Assembly (NCBI RefSeq): GCF_031877795.1 | Contig: NC_133971.1 | Span: 13,556,325 to 13,620,324 of the forward strand | DNA from: Strix aluco | Taxonomy: Eukaryota; Chordata; Aves; Strigiformes; Strigidae | DNA length: 64,000 nucleotides | Reading direction: 5' to 3' | Shown: positions 50,404-60,220 of the stretch, piece by piece | Numbering within the stretch: the first letter of the stretch is position 1 | How the letters are laid out: each line of letters opens with the position of its first letter | Notes under the pieces: model-generated | Database searches by the model: none | Told to the model about the DNA's origin: nothing | The model's input: the letters and a program-made list of their open reading frames with translations, nothing else | Position numbers and translations under genes: made by a program

Positions 50404-53400
50404 GTCAGAAGCAACAGCCTTTGTATATCATGTGCATTCCTGAGATGATACCTGTATGCCTGTCAGATTAAAAGGAAAGTCTTGATGCCACCACAAGTAA
50501 AGTGCCCTATGTGATCCCCTTTTAGCACGAGTTGAGAGCTATGTCTGTATATATTTATTTAGATCTATGTTTGGGTTTTTGGCTCTTCTAGACCCTTACA
50601 AGAGATCTGCAGAACCTGCTATTTGATAATCTTTTTCTTAATATTCATTAAAGCCAGGTGACTAAATCTAGGGAGATTAGGGGAGACTGAGTTGTTGAAA
50701 GCAGTGTCTTCAGTACAAATACTGTTGCTTCCTTTGTTCCCTGGAAAGGGAGCAGTCTGTCTGTCCATCTGTGTGTACAGAGTTGGCATACAGGAAGCTT
50801 TCCAGAACTGAAGGACTCGATCATATTGTAACAAAACTGTTCCATCTTAACCAGGGTGAAGTAATAATTGGCTTAGACAACAGTGTGCATGGATATTTAT
50901 AGGCCACTTCTTGGCCTTGTAGAATACTGTGAAGATGGCTTCATTTTCTGTTCAATCATGTAAATATGTTTGTGAAAAAGTGTTGGATGCAAGCTGGTAT
51001 TTTTTTAACACAGCTATGGTGGATTCTTCATATTTCTCCAAGTTGTATTTATTTATTTATTTTTAATTGACCAGAGACCAGATCTGTTTTCAAGAAAAAT
51101 GCAACTGTTTTAAAGGCAAATTTGCATATCTAGAATAGGTGTGAAATGAGTAGCAAAATAATGTGGATATATCTCTTTTGATCCTTAGCAAAATTCTTGA
51201 GCTATTTCTGTACTACCTAGGATATGATAGGTAAGAACATGCTATAGAAAAGCATCATGAACTTTCTTTGCTGATTCTGATTATTTATGCAACATCATAT
51301 ATTCTGCATATTAGACTTTAGTTTTAAGCATTGTATTTGTGTGTATATATAGAACGTAAAATCAATAAACAAAATGGTTAGAAGTGATGCTCTGTGAACA
51401 GCAGAGCTTTACAATGGGTTCCTCCTCTTTACCTTAGTAAGGACATGTTTGCAGTGTCACCTGAAGCTTGTGTTCTTATGTAAATTGAGAGTTGCTGTAT
51501 AAGTGTTAGCAAATAATAATCTGACTGTAAACAAGACCTTTTCTGCCTCCTTCCATTTTTCTTTAACAGGGAGCCTAGGACCTGACTTGCTGTCTGTGCA
51601 GTAGCTGACAGGGTGGTGTCACTGTCCTGAAAAGGAAACTGGAGCTCATGGAGGGGAGTGAAATAGTCCAAGGCTAGAACAGGAATGACAGATGCCATTC
51701 AGCTGGAGAACTAGTGAGGTCTCTCAGCCCAAGCTGAGGGAGAGCATTTCCGTGGATGGGATGTGGAAAGGCTTTGGCAAATTTAAGAAATGTGGAATGA
51801 ATCTTCTCACTTGACCTATGGCGGGGAAAAAAAGTCCCTGCCTGTTTTGAGGACGTGTGATAGGAAAGGGGGCAAGAAATGGCATCTTCCCTTGTCCAGT
51901 GAAATCCATATGGCCTGGTGAGAATTCCTCTGTATCCTCTCTTTGCCTTCATTATCCTTTGCTTCTTGGAAGTGGTGCTAGTTTTTTGAGAAGTGTTTCC
52001 TTTGCAGAATCCTTTGCAATCTCTTTGCAGAATTAGGTTATTTGTGATTCTCTGTTCTGCAAAGCAGAGGCTGCTCTAAGAACTGTAAATGTTCAGAATA
52101 ACTTCACGTTCTATAAACCCTACTCAAAACTGAGGTGGGTTAATATTGCTTGTGGGCAGAGGGAATGCAGAATATTCCAACCATCAGCTGAGTTAGTTAG
52201 AACTGCTAACAATCTCTGTCAGCTGCTGGGATTGGCGCAGGTTTGTGGAGACTCCTGTGTACCCCCAGATTGCTCAGATTGCACCTCCAAGCAGGATTCT
52301 TCAGAAGCTGATTATGTTGTGACCAAAAGCAATGGAGCTGCTCCTCACAAACATGAGTTACTGCAGGGTATCTGTTGGAGATTTGTTTGCACCTCTGCTT
52401 GTGATGGTATTGTAAGACAGACCTGTTAGGTGACTATACTACCACATTGCAGCATCTCCTTTTCAAGTCTAATTTGGTTCTACTGAATTCTTGTCAAGCA
52501 TCTGAAGTAACTAAAGTGCACTATGCTCTTAATTTGCTACAGTGTATTTTTAAGCAAATTCTAGGGTGCCTCTGGCTTTTGGAAAGTATACTCCTATCCA
52601 TTAGTAAGATCATACTCAGTGTTGCCCTCTATGTCAACGCAACTGATCAAAACTCATGTATCTGTGCCAAATTTAATTACACTTAGGAAGAATATTTATG
52701 TGATAAGAACATACTTCCTACTTGAAGTAAATTTGTATAGCTTGTCTCAAAAAAAGTGCTTTGCTGGGCTGTTATGTTTCAGCATCTGTGCTTAAAATGC
52801 TCACAAAAGAGCCAGATAGAGAGGCAGTGTGCTGAGAGGGACCCAGTGTAAATAATGTGAAGAAACAAATTGATTTATGTTCCTAGCAGTCTGCTTTGCT
52901 ACAAAGGGTCAATTGCTGTTGAACTAGTGCTGGGTCTTAACTGGCCTCAGAAGCACTCATGCTTCTGGCATGGTTTAAGTCTGGAGATGGAAGAGACAGG
53001 GGCGGGGTGTGGTTAGGTTTGTGAAGCCATACTCGTCTTAAGCATTTAGCTTTTTGAAGAAGAGAGTTTTTACTGAACAATTGAATGTCTCTTCACCACC
53101 AGGTAGGCTCTTATACTTCTGTCTGCATGGTACTAGAATGTGATACCTTCCATTCTCTCTTCTTTAAACATCTGGATAGGTATGATGCAATTTGGCATAT
53201 TTGATGACAACATACTTATTAGTAGAATTTTATTTTCAGACTTCTGGTTGATAATGAAAAAAACTAAGCAGTAAAAGTATGCTGGATATTTTCTGCTTTC
53301 GGTGCGCTATATGTGAGAGTTTCAGGTGATGTGTCTCTTTTGGATTGGTGCCTGACTGGGGGAGGCTTAAAATGGGTGACAGCACACAGCCTTTTTATGG

Positions 53401-55985
53401 AAACTTTAGGATTTAATGTGCATATACAACAGGACCTGCGCTAGAGTGAATTGTGCAGCGTTCAAGAGGAGGACATTAAAATGCTTAATAGAACATCTTT
53501 GTTCATACTTTCAAGACTGAATACTTGAGCTGTATTTCTCAGTTTCTGTGGGAAGTATGAATATTACCTGTGGAGCGATTAGGAGAGGTTGGGCGTGAAG
53601 TACTTTGGACAATAAAACCATAGTGGGTGTTTCAAGAAAAGGTGGAGCTGAGCAGATTAGTTCAGTTCTCATTTCAATTTGATTTTTATTGGAAAAAAAC
53701 ATCCCATGTTGCTACAAATCTCAGGAGCTCAGAATAACTTATTTTCCTTATCCTGTGTTATCAGTGTGATTGTGTTATCTTAGCTTCATTTACCTTCTTG
53801 CACCATGGATTTCCTCTTCTAAAATCCACTATTTTTTTTTTCCTGGGTGCCTCACACCTCATTATGTACTTGGCTCAAATTGTACTTCTAAACACTGATG
53901 CTAGGTCTTATTTTGAACTGGTTGTCAGGTCCTTAATTTTCGAAAGAACATGTGGGCTGATGTACTTGATGTGACTACTTGCTGATATAATTATCAAGCA
54001 GAGAATTCATTCTAGCTGTAGAATAAGTACATGATGGTAGACAGCTGGATTTTATGCTACTGAGGTTTTTAAAACCATGAAGATAATCCTTTCTGAGTAG
54101 GTGAGCTGTTAAAAGTCCATGGCTAGTACTGTGTGAGAATCATTTTCTTTAGAGGAATGTAGCTGATTCCATTCACACAGAAAATGAATAGCTCCAAAAT
54201 ACAGAAAAAAAATAAATTGTTTGAACACAAATTGATTCAGTCCTGATTCCCTGGAGGAAATTCCTGTATAACTGGAGGAGACTGTCACTCAAATTCCATC
54301 CATGTATCTTTATAGGGACTTTACATGTAGAAGTCTGTCATAAAGATACTTTGATTCTGTTCTATGTATTTTTTTAAGCTGTTCTTCTCTAATGATAGTG
54401 TTCCTTTTTTTTTAAGGTTCATGGGAGTGAGCGGGGGAATAGGGTTTTGTGAAAGCTGTTATCTCATAAATTTTACAGTGGTTCTTTAGAAATTTATCAT
54501 ACCTACAACATAAACAGGCAATTTTTTAAATGAAATGTATGGAAAAATGGATTGGAAGAAATGAATTTTGTAGAACAGTACATTCTGCATAGCTTGGAGA
54601 TTGCCGTGTGTTTTCTGTCTTTCGAAGTGCTTTTGCCAGAAAGAAATGTTGGGGGAGGGAGCATTTTTACGTAAGTTAACTATCCATGCATCATGAGTAT
54701 TAATATCAGGGACTAGTGGTGAGATAAGTACTGATGAAAAAAGTCTTCTCTACACAGCCTGTATATGGCTAACTTAAGTTCCTTTGTACTATAGATACAA
54801 GACAATCAAATACACTTGTCTAACTGTTACAGGCCTTTGAAGTAGTGACTTTCTGAAATAATTTCTCAGACTCTTTTATTCCCCTGTTCTGCAATTCCAT
54901 AGACAAGTGGAAGAACTGCCTTCCATTATTCCATTACTCCTTAAGTCATTAACACTTCTCTCCACACTCTTTTTTAAAGAAATGTATGCTTGCAGCCTGA
55001 GTACAGTAATAAGACAGTGGGCAGAGCATGTGATAGCCAAAACCTCAAAATATAACATGAATGTCTTCTTTTGCTTGCAGGGGTACAGTTCTTGTATTTC
55101 TTGCAACTTGCTGTCAAGCAAGTTTCACTAAAAAAAGATGTAACCAGCCATTACCTTGGTTCTCCTGTTGTTCTTGTGTGTCATCCAACATCAACACATG
55201 CCCCTATAGCTAGTAAGGATGAAGTAAATGTCAATAGAGTGATGATTGTGGCTGGGCAAAACTATTCAATATGGTGAGTAGAAGAAGCTTGAGTAAAATT
55301 ATTTAAAATATCTCTGGTAGAATTTCTAGATACTTGCCTTGGTGTTGTCTTGCCCACAGCAGTGTCCAATACATACCTGGTAAGACACACAGCCTGAACT
55401 TTCATAGTGTTCAGGTTACCAGGAGGTCTTTTAAATAAGTATTGACAAGTTTGAATAGGTCTTGCTATTACTTACTTATTTAAACTTGTCATAATCTTCT
55501 TACTGAACAATTTGGCTGAATTAATCACTTTGTGTGATTTGAATATGTGCTGTGATATACCTCTTCAAAATCAGCTGGGTGTTCCAAGGAAGCGGTACCT
55601 AATAAATGTTCTCTGTTGGTTTCATGTACTTGGAATTGAATCGTCTGCCTGGCAGGAGGGGAAGGCTGTTCTGTTGAGGACAGAAAAGCTGCTTCATCTG
55701 CTGCATAGGCTTTTGCTTGAAGCAAGGTCTGAGTGGGGGCTAGAAAGGCCCTCTGGGTCAAATCTGTTTGTCTAGCTGTCTATTCTTGGAGAGCAGCACA
55801 AGAAGTTATTTAGTGGGAGCTTGCAAAACTGGCTACTTTTTATAGTCCGTTTCACTCATGTTTCCCCAGCATCCAGAATTGTTATGTGAAGGCTATTAAA
55901 GGGTATATATCCTTGTCTACTCTTCTAGGTCTACTGCAACAGTAGATACAATGTATAGACTCCTTTCAAATACACTGTGCCTGCT

Positions 55986-56564
55986 TGTGGTGGTTTAACC
56001 CCAGCTAGCAACTAAGTACCACACAGCTGCTCGCTCACTCCTCCCTACTCCCAGCGGGATGGGGAGGTAAACTGAAAAAAAAAAAAAAAGTAAAACTCTT
56101 AGGTTGAGATAAGAATGGTTTAACAACTAAACTAAAAATATAATAATAAATCTAAAATAACAGTAACTGTAATGAAAATGAATATAGTAGAAATGAGAGG
56201 GAGAAATAAAACCCAAGAAAATCTAAGGGATGCACAATGCAGTTGCTCACCACCTGCTGACTGATGCTTGAGCAGCGATCCACTCCTCCCAGTCAACTCC
56301 CCCCAGTTCATGTACAGAGCATGACATTCTATGGTACGGAATATCCCTTTGCTTAGTTCAGGTCACTTGTCCTGGCTGTGCTCCCTCCCAGCTTCTTGTG
56401 CTCCTGCTTGCTGGCCGAGCATGAGAAACTGAAACATCCTTAACTTAAACTTAACTTAAATCCTAAACCATTAGTGTGTTATCAACATTATTCTCACTCT
56501 AAATTCAAAACATACACTGTACCAGCTACTAGGAAGAAAATTTATTCCAGCTGAAACCAGGACA
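55986..56564 (-). mobile_element. ERVL-type 3' LTR, minus strand, complete
   Basis: On + it begins TGTGGTGGTTTAACCCCAGC and ends CAGCTGAAACCAGGACA. In element sense it is therefore a 579-bp LTR starting TGTCCTGGTTTCAGCTGG and ending in CA. It shares ATGGTACGGAATATCCC, CAGCTTCTTGTGC and CATGAGAAACTGAAA in order with the copy at 9413. Its 5' side, in element sense, is joined to internal proviral sequence rather than host DNA, so it is a 3' LTR and not a solo LTR. Confidence 0.9.
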
Positions 56565-57060
56565 ATATCCACCCCTTATTCTATACCATTTGCATCATGC
56601 CCAGGTCCCACACTTTTCAGTACATCCCAATTAATCATGACCACCTTTCTTGTTTCTTAATATATACACACAGATACCATTCCTGCAGTCTGTGGGCCAT
56701 CCCTGTTAAATGTCTGAGTTAATTCAGATCATGACTTCGGGCTCCATCTGTCATAACAGTCAGTCTGGGCAGGAGGGATGGTGCAAAGTTATCTCAGCAG
56801 AACAAGGTTGGGCTTTGATGCAGTTCCACGGGCAGGTGACATTGGGCACAATAGAAAGGTGGTGTGTGGTGTTGGATTGTTGCATGCTGAAGTCTGTTCT
56901 GGTTTCATCACTACTGCACTTCGGTCAGCTTTATCAGAGTTCATTCTTCATTAATCTAAGTCTTTCTTATTGTAATACCATTGTATAGCATATAAAAATT
57001 ACAGTAATGATGACATAGAGTGTCAGGGTTATATAGCAATTAACACCATACAATTTATTT
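56565..57060 (-). mobile_element. Remnant of ERVL internal region next to the 3' LTR
   Basis: The bases directly beyond the LTR read AGAATAAGGGGTGGATAT on the minus strand, a purine-rich stretch in the position of the polypurine tract that primes plus-strand synthesis. The following sequence (ATGACTTCGGGCTCCATCTG, CAGTCTGGGCAGGAGGGATG) is of a kind I know to accompany this LTR in bird genomes. It contains no intact gag, pol or env frame. The far boundary near 57060 is a guess and the opposite LTR is missing. Confidence 0.7.
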
Positions 57061-59556
57061 TTCCCTTTGGAAGCAAAAGCGAGCCTTTGGATAGCTTTCA
57101 GAAATGCTTTGTTGATATATGTTTAATTGTTTCCATAAAGTAGGAGTTGACCATCAATATGAAAATATGAAATCTTGTATTTCCATATTGTTTCTTTGTA
57201 GTGCTAGACCATATAATGTCTTTTGGTACAGTTGCTTCAGGTGATGAAATATGGTTCTCTACATCCAGCTGAAAACCAGCTGACAGATCTGTGTGTCATC
57301 TACAATATTGAATTAGACTATTCCTATATTAAAAAGAACTTCTGCCCTCAGAAACACTTAGTGAAACCTAATATTGGTCCTTAATTTGTCATATGCAAGA
57401 ATGCTTATTTTTGTTCTGTTACCTCCATGTAATAAAATCACATTCTCCTTCAAAGAATCTGAATTTCACCCTGTGTATTTAAAAATGCAAAACTTCAGAA
57501 GTTGCATTTCATCCCCATGTTTCTTATGTCAGAGGATTGCATGTGGACTTACAAATTGAGGACATCATGTTGAAAAGTGTTGGTGGGAAAGATATCTCCC
57601 CAGTGGTGTTCCCAAGAACCTCCACATGTGGGACCTCAGGCATGACCAGTTCATGTGGGGTCAAAATTACTTCCTCCTGGCTGGTGGCTTCTGTCCCAGT
57701 CACCAAGATGGAGTGCCCAGCTGTGCAGGGTCTCCTTCTCTATTTGCATGCAAGTCCTTGAAGAAGTTTGTATTGCTGAGAACTTGTGTGCCCAAAGTTG
57801 GTGCTGGAATTGTATCAAACAGAAATTTCACTTGTGGTAGAGTCACTTAGCAATAAGGAGGCACCTTTGCAAGAGAATTCTGGCAGGGCATTGCTGTTAA
57901 AATGGTGAACTGATGGGGGTTGATATTTGATCTGTCTTAGCTTTCAAACATCATACTTTTCTGAAGCTGCCCATTGGGACAGTGGAAAAGCGTCTTAAAT
58001 ATGAATTGAGGACCTGGATACTACTGTGCTGCTGTGTACTATAGCCTTAATTTCAAGTTTCTTCTGAAACCTTGAAAACTGTGGAAAAGGAGCACAGCTT
58101 AATTGGAAATGATGAATTTTGTAATCATGTTGTGGAATGCACAAGTGTGTTCACTGCGGGAGTGACTTGAGCATAAAGGTTATATACCTGATTATAAGTG
58201 GAAAAGGTGACAAGGTGGAAGACACTAATTCTGTTGTGTAGACTTAAGTGCTAATGTGCAAGGAGCGTAGTGCATTTGTTGATTTTAATTTTTTTAAAAA
58301 TTTTTGTTGTTTAAAGCTTTGATGAACCTTATGAGAAAGAGACTTAAAATGTGGTTGGTTACTTCGAAGTGTGAACCTTTTTCTAAGAAACTGCATGAAT
58401 TTTTGCCAATAATTCCTTAAAGCATTGGTCAGATCATGTTGTTGTCAGATGCTTGGAGTCATTTGGAGTGCAACACTGAGCAGTCATTGCCATCCAGTCA
58501 GCGAGCAGTTTGAGTATTTGCTTATAGGCTTATGTGAGAGTCTCAAAATAGTGTTTCTTAGAACCCAGCTGTTGTCAGTTACTTCCTTTTTAATTGATTT
58601 GTAAATTCACCGTGTGAGGTCTCAGCACTTGGAAATAGGAGTATCTGTGATACACCTGTGTTTGTAAAAGATAAACAGTAAAAATGGTTAATTAAATATT
58701 CTTTGATCTCAAAACCTCCCAATTTAGGAAGTTGCTAAAGGCATGGGCTGTGAGTTCATCAGTTACTTCAATGTCTGGTCAGGAACATGAATAATACTTA
58801 ATACACGGAAGAAGCAGATTCACAAGCCGTGGTGTTTCTTGATACTTTAGAAGAGTGTACCTGCAAACACTTCCAATAAGCTGCAGATTTGATTAAAAAG
58901 CAAAACCCCAAACCACTAACTAACCTGAAATATTAAATACAAAAGAAACTCTAAACATGGCATTCGACGTGCTTTGTAAGCCATACAGTACTTTCCTGTG
59001 GGATTAACTGTAAGCAAAAATGAGCTTGACTATGCATCTTCATTGGTGACTATGGTGACCTTGACTTCTTCCTTTCAGTGGCCAGAGAGGATGAAGCAGC
59101 TGGGTATGTGAGTGATTGGCTGGCTGATAAGTCTTAGTACATGAACTGTGAAAATCTAAAAGACTTTGATGTGCTTGGCTTCCTAAGAAATTGTGGTAAG
59201 AATCAGAGTTTAAATGTTACGAGAGAAACATTTCAGTGGTTTGCAAAATAGTGACACCATGTGACTGCACCAGCTAAAGGAAAAGGATGCATGTAAAACT
59301 CCTACTTTGCTTACTCACATCCCTGCTTTTTCTTCTTTTGCCTGTATTTGCTCACTTTTTTTTCATTTTGTTTTTTTGAATTTAATCATATATTGATACA
59401 TTAAATATGTAGTCAAAATCAGAGGTCTGAAATGTTGTGTAGGAATGATGACAGGAACAGATTTTTAAGAATGAGGATCTGTATTTATGCTTATTTCAAA
59501 GTCACTGTAAATAAATGCCTGTTTCATAAACAAGATAATTTAAATTATTATTGTGG

Positions 59557-59574
59557 TTTTTTTTTTTTTTTTTT
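59557..59574 (+). repeat. T18 homopolymer
   Basis: An uninterrupted run of 18 T about 490 bases upstream of the MAST4 exon acceptor. An open frame that runs through it is not a gene. Confidence 0.85.
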
Positions 59575-59643
59575 ACTGGTGATAAATCTATTTGTCAGTG
59601 TTTTCCTATACTTGGTAGTGGTTTGCATTTTGTTGATAGTACA

Positions 59644-59657
59644 GTGCCATCTAGTGA
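59644..59657 (-). promoter_or_regulatory. CTCF-like motif
   Basis: The minus strand reads TCACTAGATGGCAC, which matches 13 of 14 positions of the CTCF core written as CCASYAGRKGGCRS. The only mismatch is T for C at the first position. It lies about 400 bases before the MAST4 exon. A single motif match in 64 kb can occur by chance. Confidence 0.4.
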
Positions 59658-60036
59658 CCGCTCACATGAAGCTGGGGAGAAACTGCCAGGGGAAAACGTC
59701 GGCAAGATCAGATCGTGTAGGTTGCAAGGTCACATGGTTCATACCTGCAAAAAGACTGCTTTATGGAAGATCGAGTAAGATGAAGACTGATTCTTTGTAC
59801 CTTGAGACAGGACTGCTGCAAAAAATGCCTCTTTTGTGAGATTGTGGTTGGAGGTGGTGTGAGCTGTTACAAGAGGATGGCTTTCCTACACAGCCAGCCA
59901 CAAGTCTGGCACTTGAAAAATTTCTGGTTTCAGTTAGCGATTTAATTACCTTAAGATTTTTGTAAACACTTTTGTTTTTCCAGACGCTGTCATAACCTTT
60001 AGGTAAAGGTAAGCATTTAAACATTATATATACATA

Positions 60037-60060
60037 TTTCTTTTCTCTGTTTCTTTGCAG
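60037..60060 (+). promoter_or_regulatory. MAST4: Splice acceptor of the MAST4 exon
   Basis: The sequence is a nearly uninterrupted pyrimidine tract (CATATTTCTTTTCTCTG, then TTTCTTTGCAG) ending in CAG directly before the first Leu codon. Its strength supports constitutive splicing. The exact branch point is not assigned. Confidence 0.85.
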
Positions 60061-60214
60061 CTTGATCACATACTGCCCCCCCCACTTATGCCTTTTCGAA
60101 AATCCAGCAATCCTGAATTCTATTCTGGCTCTGGAAAGTCTTCTAAATTTAAGAGGCAGCTGAGTGCAGATGGAAGACAGCTCAGAAGAGGAAGCCTTGG
60201 AGGAGCTCTGACTG
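60061..60214 (+). CDS. MAST4: Internal coding exon of MAST4 (N-terminal segment of the long isoform)
   Basis: MAST4 is a large microtubule-associated serine/threonine kinase. This exon encodes 51 codons of its disordered N-terminal region, upstream of the DUF1908, kinase and PDZ domains, which are not in the window. It begins with LDHILPPP, then has MPFRKSSNP, KFKRQLS and LRRGSLGGALTG, matching the order and spacing I know for vertebrate MAST4 (LDHIL, PFRKCSNP, KRQLSEDGRQLRRGSLGGALTGR). The MAST2 equivalent is much less similar at the LRRGSLGGALTG end, so MAST4 is preferred. The acceptor is a long pyrimidine tract ending TTTGCAG at 60060. The donor is GTGAGC from 60215. Entry is phase 0 and exit is phase 1, leaving one G to start the Gly codon of the expected TGRY junction. 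Residues S35 (RQLS) and S45 (RRGS) sit in basophilic-kinase-like contexts. The exon is open and undamaged. The flanking exons lie outside the window. Confidence 0.93.
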
Positions 60215-60220
60215 GTGAGC
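60215..60220 (+). promoter_or_regulatory. MAST4: Splice donor of the MAST4 exon
   Basis: GTGAGC follows ...GACTG, a good match to the MAG|GTRAG donor consensus from position +1 to +5. Continuing the reading frame past this point gives a stop within about 65 bases, as expected for intron sequence. Confidence 0.85.

Larger units (their letters stand above)
47071..55985. other. Unique intronic sequence
   Basis: About 8.9 kb without a recognised mobile element. It includes an ATTTTT hexamer repeat (48396..48420), a T21 tract (50383..50403), two stretches that look like conserved non-coding DNA (47880..48110 and 48240..48560) and an exon-like segment at 55081..55273. No known coding sequence was found. 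Confidence 0.5.
57061..60036. other. Intronic sequence upstream of the MAST4 exon
   Basis: A patch at 57520..57850 has unusually open frames (see findings). The remainder is AT-rich with a T18 tract and a CTCF-like site. No known gene besides the MAST4 exon follows. Confidence 0.5.
1..60060 (+). other. MAST4: Distal part of a very large MAST4 intron (probably intron 1)
   Basis: No exon of MAST4 precedes 60061 in the window, and the exon at 60061 begins in phase 0 in the middle of the known N-terminal sequence. The preceding exon must therefore lie before base 1. MAST4 in vertebrates is known to have a first intron of very large size, which fits at least 60 kb here. The interval is AT-rich, littered with CR1 and LTR fragments, and contains no CpG-rich promoter-like stretch. 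Alternative internal first exons or non-coding transcripts cannot be excluded from sequence alone. Confidence 0.75.

Noticed and set aside
59432-59839. 135-codon + strand open frame just upstream of the MAST4 exon
   Set aside because: It runs through a T18 tract, giving a run of phenylalanines, and has no recognisable domain. The downstream stop falls before the exon, so it cannot be an extension of MAST4.
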